64,000 nt of DNA from Eumeta japonica. Taxonomy: Eukaryota; Arthropoda; Insecta; Lepidoptera; Psychidae. Below the pieces are notes generated by a model. It made no database searches, had not been told where the DNA came from, and saw only the letters and a program-made list of their open reading frames with translations. The stretch lies in assembly GCA_005406025.1 (NCBI GenBank), contig BGZK01000015.1:1116001-1180000 (forward strand), read 5' to 3'. This document shows positions 11,817 to 25,904 of this stretch, piece after piece (positions within the stretch are counted from its first letter, which is position 1; each line of letters begins with the position of its first letter). The position numbers and the translations under genes are program-made.

Positions 11817-13390
11817 TTTTAAATGTTGAGTGAACTAAAAGAAATATTGTGTACCAGCATATATACAAAACAATTTAACTTCAAGGAAGTATATAAAATA
11901 TTCAACGAAAAGACATTTTTGCTATGTTTTCTGTGAGAAAAGAAGGGCGGCGATGCAGTCTTTTGTCAAACTTACTAAATAGTAGGATGCTGAATAATAT
12001 AACTGAAAAGGTGTTTTTTTTTTCATACACACACACGTTTTATTTAATATCGCCATGGTCAAAACACATAGTGTTGCAGTTCAACTGTCGACTTACGGTC
12101 ATGGTGAAACGGGTGAGGTTAGTGCTAGCTCATTGTCCCTTTGACCCTGCGACTATATTTAGCTTCATAGTAAGTACGGCGTCGGAGGGGTGTCTCTTGA
12201 GAACGTACGAATTGGGAAGTTTGATGTAGCTTCTTCTCCGCTGCGTCTGTATATCGCATGTGTGTATATTACATGTCATGTATACATTGTATGATATACA
12301 AATATACACACCTAAACACCTAAGTCTTAATTGATAACTCACATCAACAGGCACAGAATATATTGGAAATTGGGTAAAAACGCATGCAAATTTTATCGTC
12401 ACGATGGGTAAAATATCAAGTGAGTTGTAAAATATTGATAATAAATATGAACGTAAATTAGAATGACTAGATATTTAAAATTTCGATGCCATCGTGTAAT
12501 TAGCAACATAGGATGCGGTCGTCCCATAGACTCTTTGACTACATACACACTATGGTCTGTATTGTGTGCAGTTCACAGGGTTCATAGCTTAGTCGGGCGT
12601 AGTGGTTTTTGCGCAGTGCTATGACCATAATTCAGTATTAAATTAATATTTCTATAAAATTTAAAATATTAATGATATTAAAATGAAAATGTTAGCTAAT
12701 GTGGTTATATTATAGTGATAAATGACATTTATTCTATTGTAAGAGGGTAGCATAAACACCCAATATATTTAGTAATGTATTAAGTAATATGTTATAATTA
12801 ATGTAATAAAATAAAATGTTTAATGAAAAATAATTAAATAGTTTTGTACTTTATAGTAAAGAATATATGTGATGTAAAATTTCTATACCACACAAATTTT
12901 ATTTAGTAACTTACCAAATATTATATTTTGAGTTTTGGCTGTGATTTTTTTTGGTACAACATTTTGGCTAAACTATTGGTAAGTATACAGTACATATAGT
13001 CCGTCTAAATTGGTGGGTGCATCAGAACAATTTTGAATTGACTTGAAAAAGGAAAGTTCTTTGTTTTTCAACTAAGTATGTACGTGCACCATTGTTTATG
13101 AAAACTGATTTACTGATTTACATAAGTTTTTCATTGTTCGAACCTGCATATTTCAAGTTAAATTTTAGTGTATTAATTATACTTTAGTTGAAGTACTCTC
13201 AAAGTTCATATATTTTATGATGTGGCACGACAAACCAACAGGGTCTAGATTGATTGTTAAGTATCGATTGATAATAAAAGTGTAAGGTTTGCAACAATGT
13301 GTTCTTGTAAATATTTTATTTAAATAAATAATTTTTTTGATGCTGTTTTTATTTATTTTTCAGTGCGGTTCCTTCTTGTCTCAATGAATT
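11817..13390. other. Intergenic, no gene seen
   Basis: 3' flank of gene A. First AATAAA at 12440-12445. AT-rich without recognisable coding or repeat structure. Confidence 0.4.
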
Positions 13391-13399
13391 TATTAGATT

Positions 13400-14230
13400 A
13401 GGAAATAACCCTATAAATAATACAAATAGTTTTCATTTTGTTTGTCTAAATGTTCCGTCATAGCTACCTTCGGTGCTTCATCGTCAACTATATCATTTTG
13501 GACAATAGGTAGTAGCCAGGGGGAGACATGTTTGGACTGTATGATAGGTGCTCCATGATTTAGAACTTACAGTCACATGTGATCTGTAATATGAGCGGTG
13601 TGAACTGAAGCCTAATCATGCAGATGCAGTACACCTTTGTCAATTTTTCTTTAATTTTTTTTTAATGGTTGTTCTTAATTGTCACAGAATGCGAGTATGT
13701 TGGGCTACCGTTGGCACCTCTATTCTTTTAGTCTATTAGTAATATCCCCTGATGGTGCTGAAGAATGCTGGCCATGACTTTTCAGCTGAGAGAACAAGAC
13801 TTTGAATTTCTTGCAATAAACTGTCTGAACAAAATGCCATTGCAACCGTTCTTGCCTGCTCTCAGCGTTATAATGACGAACCCTGAATTCGTCTGGTATA
13901 ACAATTATTTTGATGATTGCGTCTAGATTTTCCCCACATAGCTTCGAATATTGTAAATCTTGTCTCCTATGTGTGTTTGATTCTGATGCGGCATCAGTAT
14001 TTGCGGCATTCATCTCGCTATATTGCATACGTGGCATACGGTCATGAATGATCTTCTGTTCGGCACCCACAGAAAAGCCATCTCCTTGGCTATTAATTTG
14101 ACCTTCATTCGACCATATTCCAATATAATGTCCTTCACTATTCCCACAATTTACTGTAAAGAGCCCTTCACAGGTCGGCCGGCATGAGGTTTGTCTTCGA
14201 TGGTCTGTTGCCTATTTTTAAAATCACAAG
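13400..14230 (-). mobile_element. Degenerate mariner transposase remnant
   Basis: Minus-strand frames, read in order with several shifts and stops, follow a mariner transposase: RQQTIEDKPHAGRP, GIVKDIILEYGRMKVKLIAKE, then RVRHYNAESRQERLQWHF and CKKFKVLFS, then EVPTVAQH, and finally MEHLSYSPNMSPPGYYLLSK, which corresponds to the conserved YSPDL region. The catalytic blocks are mutated. A third mariner lineage in the window. Confidence 0.75.
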
Positions 14231-16280
14231 ACCATATTTGAATAGTAGGTGGATAACGAACGACCACGCTCCCCGAAAATAGAATTGGTTACATTGATAT
14301 ATAAAATAAGGATGTGCTCATGCGAATATATTGTATTGTATAAACCTCAGTGTAAATATAGCATAGAGACCGCCTGTAATTTTCACAACTATCCTCCATG
14401 CATGTGTTTCTTATGAACACCCACACAGCGTATTTGACAAAAGAGATAAATGTGGTTTGTTTTACTCAAAAATCTGTACATACTTGGTTTTGTCGTATGT
14501 GAAAATATAGAAATCAAGAGGATTTTCTGCACTGTGGCTGTTTTGGTTTTTATCAATTTTTCGTGTTTTCCATGATGTTTATGATATACAGAAAATTATC
14601 AGATGCCCAAGAATATGAAGACATTATGTTTCGTGTTGGGATGCAACTCTTATATAAGCGAATGCAAAATGTTATCCAATACACAAGTTTCGAAAATATA
14701 AAAATGTCGTAAGAATACAGGACTAACTTTTCGTGTCAGCAATATATTGTCAATAATAATCATAACTTTTTAATATTACAATTATTTTTGGACAGTTAGT
14801 TGTTCATATAAAAAGTAAATTTAGTTATTCCTTACAAAATTATCATTTGCTTTTATTCTATAGGGAAAGGTTTAAATTATGTTTAACTGCTATTGATGTC
14901 GATAATTTTCAAAATTTATAAATAAACTTTGTCTCGTACTAGCCGTTTTATCCACCTGTTAATCTGTGCGTAAATTATAATTTAGTGTTTGATTATCAGC
15001 GTAATGTAATAGTTGTGATAATGGTTCTTGTAAATTGATTTAAACAATTTAGTATTGCTATTGAAAGTAGGCGAGTTGGTAATAAGTAAGTTGCGTATAA
15101 TCAATTCATTATTTATAATTTTCGTATTTTCGATAAATTTTGTCCGATTATAGCAAATAGATTTTTTTATGGTAACTTTTATCGTCATTTCATAATCCAG
15201 GGGTTCCTAGGTTATGAAGGCATTCCGATTTCTGAAAGATATTTGTTTTTTTTTGAGTCTCACATTATACTTCTGCAAGTTTTTGATCCTGTGAACCTAT
15301 TCGCATACGGTACTGCGTTTCTATTAATATTTCTTTTAATGTACTGTGGTCAAATATGGATTCAAGGTCATTAATGTTAACTTTACCCATTAGTTGGGCT
15401 TCAGAATTACGTCTTAAAATTTTATGGTCCATGAAATTTCTCGGGCTTGTTTCATTTGAATTAACCTATTTAAACAAATAAATAAGTATAAATAATATTA
15501 TTTAGTATTTAGAGTTTATATTCACTTTGCAAAAATATTGACGTATATATAATACAATATTATTATGGTTCTATATCATTTGAAAGATTCAATAATGGTA
15601 TTATATTCATTCTAAAAGTACTATTAAATATTTTTGTAATTGTTTTACCTTTGAAAGCTATTTTATTTAAGCTATATTTATTAGCTGTTCTTTTATTGCA
15701 GACCCACAATTCGACACAATTCTTTGTTCCTTAAGGTATCAGAATGTAACGAATAATTTTATGTAACATAGATACACGTTACATAACATTTTACATAATA
15801 TTAATATTTATACTTTGTAAGTTTCATTACTAAATAATCAATAGCAAAATATTAGTCTATAGTAAAGCATAAAATGATATTTCATAATAAAAATCTCAAT
15901 TGGACGACGTTACAAAGTTATGTCGTTATTTACGGTGATAGATTCTTCCTTTGTACATTTTAGAATATGTGTAGGCTTTTTACAATGCAAGTCAACATTT
16001 TTATTTGTGACACTGAGTATTTTCCACATAATTCACCGTACTGCAATGTTTGCTTTTCACTCCATTTTATGGGAGATATATTTTAGGGTGCCATGACCCG
16101 TCTTTATGCTAGTAATATACATTATTGTCTATAATTTATAGCGTTTACATTCAACATTTACAAATAACAACGTATTTTTTTTATTTTATATAAGTAATTT
16201 AGTATTAAAAAGTGTACAAAAAAAATTTACACACGTTTTCACCAGGAAACCACATTGTTTAATTCTAATATTATAAATTA
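14231..16280. other. Intergenic, AT-rich, no gene seen
   Basis: No reading frame resembling a protein and no repeat shared with the rest of the window that I can see. Confidence 0.4.
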
Positions 16281-16286
16281 ATAAAA

Positions 16287-17990
16287 GTGCATAGGCTGAA
16301 TAATATATTATCTTTCCTCACTTTGAATATTTGGATAAACATCAATAACGGTTTGTTTCCGGATTTAATGAAGCATAGTAAAGTTACTCCATTATTCAAA
16401 TCCGGCAGTATATCTGACCATACTAACTTTAAACCGATAATAATACTACTGTCTCTCAGTAAAATATTTGAAAAACTTAATTTAAATCAATTATTGCGAT
16501 GCCTTTGTAACAATAATTTGATGAACGTTAAACAATTTGGATTCATAAAGGGCAACCCAACAAATGAAACAGGTATTGAACAATTTTTTAATGCTTGGGA
16601 GGATTCAACTGACCCGATTGATGTTTTCTGTGATTTATCCAAGGCATTTGACTGCATTCATCATGACACATTGATCAGGATGGTCATACGTGACACCATA
16701 ATGATACATCCTTATGGTATCACGGGTCGGTCACTTGGACTTCTGGGGTCTTATTTAAGTGGTAGAATTCAAAGGGTCAACGTTAGTAGTGTGAGGTCGT
16801 CAGGATTTGCAGTCAATATGGGTGTGCCACAGGGTTCAGTTCTTAGACCATTTCTATTCCTAGTTTATATTAATAATCTAAACCATCTTGTTAAACATGG
16901 GCAAGAGATTGTACTGTTGTTGACGATACTTCTTTACTTTATGAGATTGATAGGCATCAACCAGCTTTTGACGAAGTAAACAGTTACTATCTCTGAAATA
17001 GTTGAGTGGTTGAGTATTAATAATCTTCTCAATGAGAGAAAAATAGAACTTGTTAAATTTTCCTTGACTAGTGCTAAACTGTTAGACAAAAACGTAATTG
17101 TCAAGAACGAGATATTGGATATTGTGGACACGGTCTTATTTTTTGGTTACACTTCAAATGCTTAACTAATTTGGTGTTCTCATATTACAAGACTGGCGAA
17201 AAGTCTTAGTTCTGAAATATATGCAATGAACAGAATTCGGCGACTTGTATTGAAAACATTGCGAGACTATTTTATTTTAGCTGCTTTAATAGTCTCATGA
17301 CCTATGAAATTTTACTATAGGGTCATGCAGCTGTTAATAGCACAATTTTTGTGCTGCAGAAGCGGACTGTTCATGCTATTTATAATTTCAGACCAAAAGA
17401 ATCTCTCAGTCATTTAAAAAAAAATAATATTTTAACTGTTACCCTACAATACATATACGAATACCTGGTATAAGTCAAGATAAATACTTAATCGTTCAAA
17501 AACTGAGCGACATCCATAACATTAACACTAGACATAAAAACGAAATTGTTGCTTATAAAACCCGTCTAAGAAAAGTTAAAGCATTTAGTGGGCAATATGT
17601 GCACTTTTATAATAAGATCCCAGTTCAAATTTAAAATTTACCATTTTATAAATTCAAACTTTTCGTTAAAAGTTATATGGTGAAGGGTATAATATTGTAT
17701 TTGAATATTTTAATGAAAAAAAGAACTCATGGGATTGAACTGCTCGGCTATCAGGTTGATTCAATATTATTTCTAAGTGTTGTACTAAATTATTAATTAC
17801 TTAATACTTTGTATCGATGAGTAAAAAAATAGTAAACCCTTGAGTTTCTTGCCCTTTCTTCTCAAGATGAATCAACATTTAGAATGGGTGGTAATGTTAA
17901 TGACGAAAACAATTCGTTAATGACGTATTTCAAGTATAATTTCTATTACTTACGAAATAAAGCTATTTTCGATTTTATTTTGATTTCAAC
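16287..17990 (+). mobile_element. Jockey-like non-LTR retrotransposon remnant (reverse transcriptase to 3' end)
   Basis: The frame at 16287-16979 carries reverse transcriptase blocks: KVTPLFKSGS, the FCDLSKAFDCIHHDTLI motif with its catalytic Asp, and MGVPQGSVLRPFLFLVYIN. The next block shifts frame at about 16920 and reads VVDDTSLLYEIDRHQPAFDE, with FADD changed to VVDD. Further on, YNKIPVQI and NLPFYKFKLFVK (about 17600-17670) match the end of such ORFs. A 3' end with gagtttcttgcccttt and AATAAA, then gattttattttgatttc, closes it near 17990. 5'-truncated and inactive. Confidence 0.85.
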
Positions 17991-18639
17991 CATTTATACA
18001 TAGATACTTTAGTATTGCGTCAGTATAGAAATACAATGTACATTAATTTACGTAAAGTACAATAAAGGAAAAAAAAGTTGCATACTATTATACATGCATA
18101 TGTAGATACTGATAAAAATATTACATGCTCTCATTTGCATGTTCGTCCATATGAGCATATGTGTTTACGTTCGCAATAAGCCCTTTCATTGAATATTTGT
18201 CACACGATACAGTGAGTAAAATATATTTTTTTATTTTCCTCTCATAAGCATCCCCCTCTTCAAAATTCATTCATTTATGTTTCAGGGTCACAGAAATTCA
18301 TGTGTATACAAAATTTTCTATTCAATCGGTCCAATAGATTCGTAGCGAATTGGATGTAACAGAGCGACAGACAGATCGTTTTTTGTATTTGGATCCGTGG
18401 AACCCTAAAAACTGAAAGGGAAACGACGCAGGTTCTCGTCTACGCCGGAGGGTAAAAGCACATGAAAACGAAAATTTTAGATTCTCGGAAAATTCTTGGG
18501 AACTCCATGAATTTCTGAGTTCCCGTCCCTCTTGATAACGAACCTAAAACTGACAAGGAAAATGGAGGTGTAAGTAATTGGTAATATTGTTTTCAACTCA
18601 AATCCGATACTAATTTGAATCACAAAGTTTTGATCTGTG

Positions 18640-18797
18640 ACATTGTAACGGAATGATCAAGTCGACTGTACCTATCCTACTCACGAAATAGAACGAGGGC
18701 CGACCCTTCCTTTCTCTCCCTTGCATTTCCATTTTGCGCCATTGCGACGCTTTCGTGTCTTCATTCACAGCGGCAGAGTTTCGTGCGTTGTATTGTG
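18640..18797 (+). mobile_element. TIR-MITE family, copy 1 (left half decayed)
   Basis: The right end, cacagcggcagagtttcgtg followed by cgttgta, and the inner gcgccattgcgacgctttcgtg match the copies near 21.2-21.5, 23.5 and 38.6 kb. The left half is hard to follow. Confidence 0.65.
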
Positions 18798-19257
18798 CAA
18801 AGTTTGTGTTCGCGCGTCATAAATTAATATGTGCATCAATATTTGTATCACTTGGGATCTTATAATAAGACTGCGCTTTGCATATTTAAACGGAGATACA
18901 ATTTATGAAACAAGAAACTCCTGTTCACATAATCAGAGTAATCAGAATATATAATCAATTCAATGAAATCTTTCAATATTCTAGGCACAAGTTTACATTT
19001 ACTCAGAAACTACGGAGTCGAAAATTCTGAATAAAATATAGGAAATAGATCTTTTCTTATAGACTACAGGAAAACATGTAAAAAAAAAATCACTGGTCTT
19101 AAAATAATACGAATAACATTGTTTACCATGTTATTTTACGCACTTATTTGTACAATAGTGAGTTTTATTTTGCTCTTTAATTTTTCTAAACTTTTATGCT
19201 GTTTAAGTTTATTTAAACTGTTTAAAAACTAGATTAGATACTGTATTTATATTTTTC

Positions 19258-19342
19258 AACACGCGCACATAAACACACAACTTCCCCACCCACACTACTC
19301 CAAACACGTGCGCTCGCGCACACACACGCATACCCACACACG
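19258..19342. repeat. Degenerate CA-rich simple repeat
   Basis: acacgcgcacataaacacac followed by mixed ccacac, gcgcac and cacgca words. Confidence 0.7.
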
Positions 19343-21176
19343 AAGGTAGAGCTGCAAAGCATGGTGGAACTGTAGATTCGGTATTTCAGTTTTTTCTATT
19401 GGAATTTAAGGTTTATTTATCTGTAAATTGTTAGGAATTTTAACGTAAATCAACCAAATAACAATAATATTTAGGTGACTGAATAAGGAAGCTTCTGTCA
19501 TTTTGGAGAAAGTGTCACATTAGTTTAATAGTATTAGCTGAATTGCGATGTTTGTTTACTTGTAACGCCATCTGTTAATACAATGAAAAACTATTTTATT
19601 ATTAGTTCGTATATAAAATAAATGTCAGTTAATTTATTGTTAATATTACTTTCTACTACAGATGGCTCTGTTGTGGTTTATTTTTTAAGTAATTGCGTTT
19701 AACTCGTTTTTAACTTATAAAATAGATGAATATGAACATACTTGACTATAGTAACAATTTTTGTTATTCAATATTGTACAAGTCTAATGTGATTCAATAG
19801 AAACACACCCATAATATTTGTTTGTAATTAATTTATATATTTTTGAGTTGATTGGTCTAATCCAAGTTTATTATTATTCAAATCATTGTATTTTGTAACT
19901 TTTTCTTATTTTTTAAAAATATCTACTTAGGTTTGTGACTATTGGAACTATATGGTGAAAACTTGTTTACTTGTAAGCAAGTTTATATGTTTTCACAATA
20001 AAATGAATAGTTTAATGACAATAATATAACGAAAGTATAACGTCGTACTTGTTGCATTGGTAGAACGAGAAAATAAAAGCAGCTATTGTGAAAAAAAATT
20101 ATAAAACGAATTGTGTTTTATATAAAAATTTTGAGATAAATTTGGCAAATTTGGCAATAAACGTATATGTCCTTTGGACATTACATAGAATACCGGATTA
20201 TGTATATGCATATTCGGCCGGTAGCACAGCCATCGAGTAAAGGTAGTAAATTACGTGCGAAAAATATTCAAACTTTTAATATAAGCACTTTCGAAACATC
20301 AATCCGACAGTCGTTGGCTTGATGTCCTCGCCAGAAGACGTTTCTGTGGTGTTAGGATTTTTTGGAAATAAAGCCCATCGGACGCAAGGATGGAATGGAG
20401 TGTAATAATTTGTAGAATTGAATTCATGGTCGATTATCTTGATTGGTAAATATTTTTTTTAATTTTTGTTTCAATTAATTTTTAACGTATCGTTATTAAT
20501 TTTTGCCTTAGATTCGGCGTACCGTTTGAAGTATGAATTAAAAGTTTTTCGTTGTTTAAAATTAAGGAAAATTACGCGATTAAGAATTAAGTTTTTTACT
20601 ATTTTCACATAGAAAATTGCTATTGGCCTCCTTCAAAAAATAGTCGATTTAGAGCTTGCAACTTCATCCGTAATAATTTTACATGTAAAACATAGTCGAT
20701 ACATTGTACTATTTTTACTGATGTTTTTTGCTTAGACGCGTTAACATTTTTATTCAGTTTTAAACTAAACTAACGAAAACTAAATTAAAAGTGATCATGT
20801 TTTCAATATAATACGTGGATATTCGAAACAACAACCACCAGGTTCACATTTTGACCGCGAGTGAATAAACCAACTGGTTCTTAACTTAACTCAAAAACTG
20901 CTCGTTATGTGCCCCAGGGGGCACGCCACCGAATCGGCGGCAACAGTCGTAAGCTTCTTACAACTGATATTCCCCTAGCGCGAGGGTAAGATTAAGGCAT
21001 TCAATTTAGTCCAAAGCGTTTTACCGCCCATATTGTCACATGACAAAAATAAATCGGGTCTCATATACTCTCTTCGCTGGTTGATGCGGGGTCTCGAGTC
21101 TTGTTTGTTTTGACTCGACAGATTTTAGCGTAACTGGGACAGAACGATGGTGCCGATGGAACTAGTAATACACAAA

Positions 21177-21340
21177 GTACGACGCACGAAACTCTGCCGC
21201 TCTGAATTGGCTGCGAATGATATACCGCGCAGGTATTATACGCTCTCCGACCCTTCCTTCTTCTCCGCCGTGTTTGTGTTTAAGACCATTGCGACGCTCC
21301 CGTGACGAACTTCACGGCGGCAAAGTTTCGTGCGTTGTAC
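21177..21340 (+). mobile_element. TIR-MITE family, copy 2 (first of a tandem pair)
   Basis: Left end GTACGACGCACGAAACTCTG and right end GCGGCAAAGTTTCGTGCGTT followed by GTAC are inverted repeats of about 25 bp. Inside: ctgcgaatga near the left, ctccgacccttcc in the middle, and ccattgcgacgct towards the right. 164 bp, no ORF. Confidence 0.85.
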
Positions 21341-21346
21341 TGTACA

Positions 21347-21509
21347 GTACGACGCACGAAACTCCGCCGCACCGAATCGCCTGCGAATGACGTAACGTGC
21401 AAGTTCATTGCTCCTCGACCCGTTCTTTTTCTCCCCCGCGCGCTAATTTTACGCCATCGCGACGCTTTCGTTGACTAACTTCACAGCGGCAGAATTTCGT
21501 GCGTCGTAC
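21347..21509 (+). mobile_element. TIR-MITE family, copy 3 (second of a tandem pair)
   Basis: Same order of motifs as copy 2, head to tail with it. The two copies are joined by the palindromic junction TACTGTACAGTA. 163 bp. Confidence 0.85.
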
Positions 21510-23279
21510 TGTACGCGAGACTCGATTCCAGTTAGTTTTTTTCCAAGAAACGACAGTCGACAAACCGTCCCATCCGGCGCGCACGTGACCCGCCTACGGG
21601 CCGCGGGCCGCTGCCGCGGGACAAACCTGTCGGGCGTGTTTGAATAGAGCATTGGCATATTGTCGGCATACATTCGAGATGGACGCGGCGAAGTGCGAGA
21701 AATTCCGGTCGTTCGTCGTATCAGAGCACATATTTTGGTGCGGCATATATATTAAAACATACCGAATACGTCAAATTACTTGAGTATCTCGTATGAACGC
21801 GAGTTTACAGCTCATCCGTTTGTAGCAAGTCGATTTACTTACGTCACTCGAAACTTAGCTATACACCGTCCGCCTATTTTTTGCGTCTACTTTGAATAGA
21901 ATAGATATTCCATGAGAAAAAACATCATTTTTTTTTCATGGGTGTTTTATAATCTTTTTGTGGTAGTTTATTGTTTTTTTTCCAGTGCTAATGTTTTTCT
22001 ACAAAAAAATATCTACAGGAAAAATTGCAATTTATAAATAATCTCATTACATAATGCACTTCTATAAAAACAATTATTTTTGTAGTAATATATTTTGATT
22101 CAGAAATCATTGATAGGATGATGGTTATTCTAAGACATGTTATAAAATATACAAATAGTTTTCTTTTCCATCTACGTACTTAGTTCTTGTTCAGTTCAAG
22201 TCGAATAAGGCGTGATGATACATAACAAAACGTCCTATGGTCCTACATATTAAACAATATTCATATGCGCTATAAAAATATATGTAACCGAAATGAATGG
22301 AGTTGTCGACCGTTAAACATTTTACTTCATACTTAAAGTGTGTTTTTTCGTATGATCGGGCATTGAGTAGCTGTACTGTCACAGAATTTATAAGCGGTTA
22401 CGGCGCGTGAGTAGAGTAACGGCCGCATTCAACTCGCCAGTTATACGGGAAAGTTTCATGTATATCTCGCCGGACGCCGGCGACGACTGGCATTGCGCAA
22501 TGGCACGTTGTTAAATGTTTGGTATCGATTAACCCACTGTTGAGGCGAACGCTCTCAAAATAATTTTGTTCGAAGGGTTTAGTATCTTGAGCCCTCCACG
22601 TTGGCGCGACATTCAATCACTAATGTCATGATATCGTCCGAGACCGACATCTTAACTTGTTCTATGAGCTACGTAGTGAATGGTAAATAATAAATGAATT
22701 TTTAATTTAAATCGCATTAAAATGCGATTTCAGTTAAGAATCCATTAATAATTGTCCCTGTGGTCAAAATGTTTCGGTAGCTTTTATGTCGAAGGTAAAG
22801 CTTTTGACCATTATGGCACCATCGTCACATGTACTAATACTTTGTCTGTGACGTCACACTGATATATTTCTCTACCGTCACTCGTGCGTGTGCGGCGTTC
22901 GCTTTGTATCAAATATCGAAATACTATGTTACTATTATGCTTGTCATTATTTTTGATTATTTTGATTATTATTTGACATAATGATTGGTTTTTTATATTT
23001 TCTACTGGTCTCTTATTTTAAGACACTGATATGAAGAGTGGAATGTCTTTATTGATATACAAATTGTTAAAGTGTATTTGTATTTAATGAGCTTAATCCG
23101 TTTTCAGAGCTTAACATTGCATCGAATATTCAAATTATTTCTTTAAAATAGTTTGGATTTTCTTATAATCGAGATAATGTCTTATAGAGTCGTATAACAG
23201 TTATCTACGAGACCCGTTGACATAGTCGATCGTCGTTTATATTTCCAGAGATAGGTACATCTATCTTATTATATTCCCA

Positions 23280-23445
23280 ACTTCCGCGCGAGGCTTCGCC
23301 CACTTAGATATAGTATGACATCCTTTATCTTTTTTATCAACCGATTGCGCTGTCGATGATGATCCCGATCTGGTTCTCGATTTTAATCTGGCTTCCGATC
23401 ATAATCGCTGTTCTTTGATTCCGGTTCGAAGTTCAGATAACATTG
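23280..23445 (+). repeat. Degenerate CCGAT-type repeat with cttcgcccac head
   Basis: Begins cgcgcgaggcttcgcccac and continues with loosely repeated gatcccgatc, cttccgatc and gattccggttc words, as at 205-400 and 39560-39985. Confidence 0.5.
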
Positions 23446-23512
23446 CAATTCATGCTTATATTTCAACTAAAGGTACGGCCACTACTAGTATTAAATAGTA
23501 TAAAATTCAATA

Positions 23513-23674
23513 TACTGTATAACGCAAGAAACCCTGCCGCTCTGAATTGTCTGTAATGTGTAATTTTAACGCTTCCCGACCCTTCCTTCTCCTCCTCGGC
23601 GTTCCTATTTTATGCCATTAGGAAGCTTTCGTGACTAACTTCGCAGCGGCAGAGTTTCATGCGGTGTACTGTAC
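23513..23674 (+). mobile_element. TIR-MITE family, copy 4, upstream of gene B start exon
   Basis: Left end tataacgcaagaaaccctgc and right end gcggcagagtttcatgcggt match the family. Lies in the presumed 5' UTR intron or promoter region of gene B, ending about 105 nt before the acceptor at 23778. Confidence 0.8.
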
Positions 23675-23778
23675 AATCGAATATGCAATGTGTCTAGTAA
23701 ATAAAATATACTACTTCTAATCAAAGTCACATTTTTTTCATTTTTCCTTAACAATTTAGTTTATTCATTCTCTTTCAG

Positions 23779-23828
23779 ATATCCGAATTTCGAGGAACTT
23801 CTGAAAAATGTATCCACTTTTAAGACAG
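23779..23828 (+). CDS. Gene B exon with start codon
   Basis: Acceptor tctttcag ends at 23778. The 5' UTR part resembles that of gene C. ATG at 23808-23810 is followed by six codons (MYPLLRQ) and CAG|GTACTA. A MITE copy lies about 105 nt upstream of this acceptor. Confidence 0.78.
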
Positions 23829-25149
23829 GTACTATATTTTTTTTATTTCAAAAAAAAAATTTGCGTTTTTTTTTACAATGAATTTCATACTAATTTATTG
23901 TTGCGATCTTAGTTAACATATGCAATACTTATAATAGTCACCAATCACTGTTACCATATAATAGTGACACCATATATTCAAAACATTTATTCTTTTCAGT
24001 TGCTGTTCAATGTGGTCTCTTAGAGATGTATTTGTAACAGATATTTAGAACGTTCTGCATATTAAAGTTCATAATTAGGTCTCTCACTGCGAAAGTTTCG
24101 AAATTACATCTTACATCCAAACTTTTTCAAAATATTTTCCACGATCTACAAAGCCCTTTCCCATAAGATGAAAGCGATCGTCAATGCAATATATTTCCTC
24201 TCGCGACGACTGTTCGCACTCACTAGCAGGCTAAGGGTTACATGTAATTGGTCATAGTCAGGAATGGGTCTTTGAAGGAATTATTCTTGCTAGGGCATAG
24301 TCCAAAGACCCAAGGGATAAGTATAAGGGCTGTGTGGATGATGTTGAGCATCTGGTCCCGAATTGAACTAAGAGTCCTACGGGTATCAGGTAGTTATTTT
24401 AACACTTATATATATTTTTCTGAAGTTATACCTCTTTTGCGTCGTTATGAAAAAATGATGGGAGTGAATTTTTATCAAGGTGACACGATTGAAACTACAG
24501 TATGAAGTTGTATGTTCGCAGGCAACTTCAGGCCATTAATGACTGATGTGCGAATGAGGTTTGCCACTAGGTGGCTCTTCTAATTATAATAAATTAATAT
24601 TATGCATTTAATGATCGTACTTGAATATTTGTCTCTAACTTATACTGTAACAAACAAGTCCTGAGACCGTGTTGAATAATGTAATACGCCTGGTGGCTTG
24701 CAAAACGTCTACAAAGTAAATGTATAAGTTTTAGAATCAACGGGTTGTTTAATTTAAGTAGGACAAGAAGAAAACATTCGGGTATATAATTATCGCCAGT
24801 ATATTTATATATATGATAATATATTTTTAGGTTAAATTATTGTTGAATTTTGTAATGTTCAATAGATAATTCATTTTGATCTTCCATAAATTAAAGTGGC
24901 AATATGGAGTAAGCAATATGTGGAAGCGTTGATAATCACTCGGAATATGTTTTTAACAGAACAATAAATTTTTCTTCTAAAGTTCATAATTTTTTATAAT
25001 TTAAAATAAAAAGATAACATTGATTTACATTATGTACAAGAAAACAAATGTTAATTTATTTAATTTTTCAAATTTAAAATAAACTTTATCAACCGTATTG
25101 ACTATTCCAATCCGGTCCTTATATTATTTTATTGTAGTTAAATATTTGC

Positions 25150-25396
25150 ATGCAATTAAAAACATTTTTTTTTTAATTACGCCAATGAAGTATAGCTTCT
25201 CACGCGTCTACATAAGTACATTATACAGTAGTTTTTTTTTGTGCATTTACAAAAAAAAATGCTTTTACTTAATATATAGAAAATCTCAGACTCGGACATA
25301 CATTATTTTTTAATTAAGTCAGTGTTTGTCTTGTGCGGGAAACGAACCCATGCCCACAGGACTTCTCTACCAACTGCACCAAGCAAGTAGTCAAGA
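25150..25396 (-). mobile_element. tRNA-headed SINE
   Basis: The minus strand from 25395 has a box A-like tggtgcagttggtagag and a box B-like gggttcgtttccc spaced as in a tRNA, but no tRNA cloverleaf closes. A decayed tail towards lower coordinates follows (atgtatgtccgagtctgag). Such heads are typical of lepidopteran SINEs. Confidence 0.65.
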
Positions 25397-25904
25397 TTGG
25401 TTTACTTTCAATAATCTTCTGTTAATTTAGTTAGATGCGCAGGCGTTTGCGATAAGGTAAAAGCTGTTTGAGCAGGGTCGCGAGGCAGCTTTTCAGAATT
25501 CTAATGAGCCGAAGCAAATGTATTTCTGTGTATCTTTTTTTTTTTGTAACCGTCTTACGTTGATTAAGATATATCATTTTCCTTGTACCTCTCTCGTAAA
25601 AAACAAACCATTGATTTAGAATTTAAACTCAACATCGTAATAATACATTTCATGTTACGCTATCGGTCACTATAAAATTTACATACTCGAATTTCCCGTT
25701 ATTGGTGATTTGAGGTATTTTTTTATACAACGTTCCGTGACATAATTTTTTTTGAAGTTTGGGTAGGTTGTGAAATACAAACATTGTAAAATTTCAATAT
25801 ATTTGTATCGAATATTGCAACTTGTTGAGGCATTAACGTGCAACGTATATTCTGTTAGTTTGTGAGGTTATACGCTTGTTGTAATTTATTGACTTCTAAA
25901 TTGT

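Noticed and set aside
25318..25396. tRNA gene on the minus strand
   Set aside because: Box A and box B are present, but the acceptor and anticodon arms do not pair; followed by a SINE-like tail.
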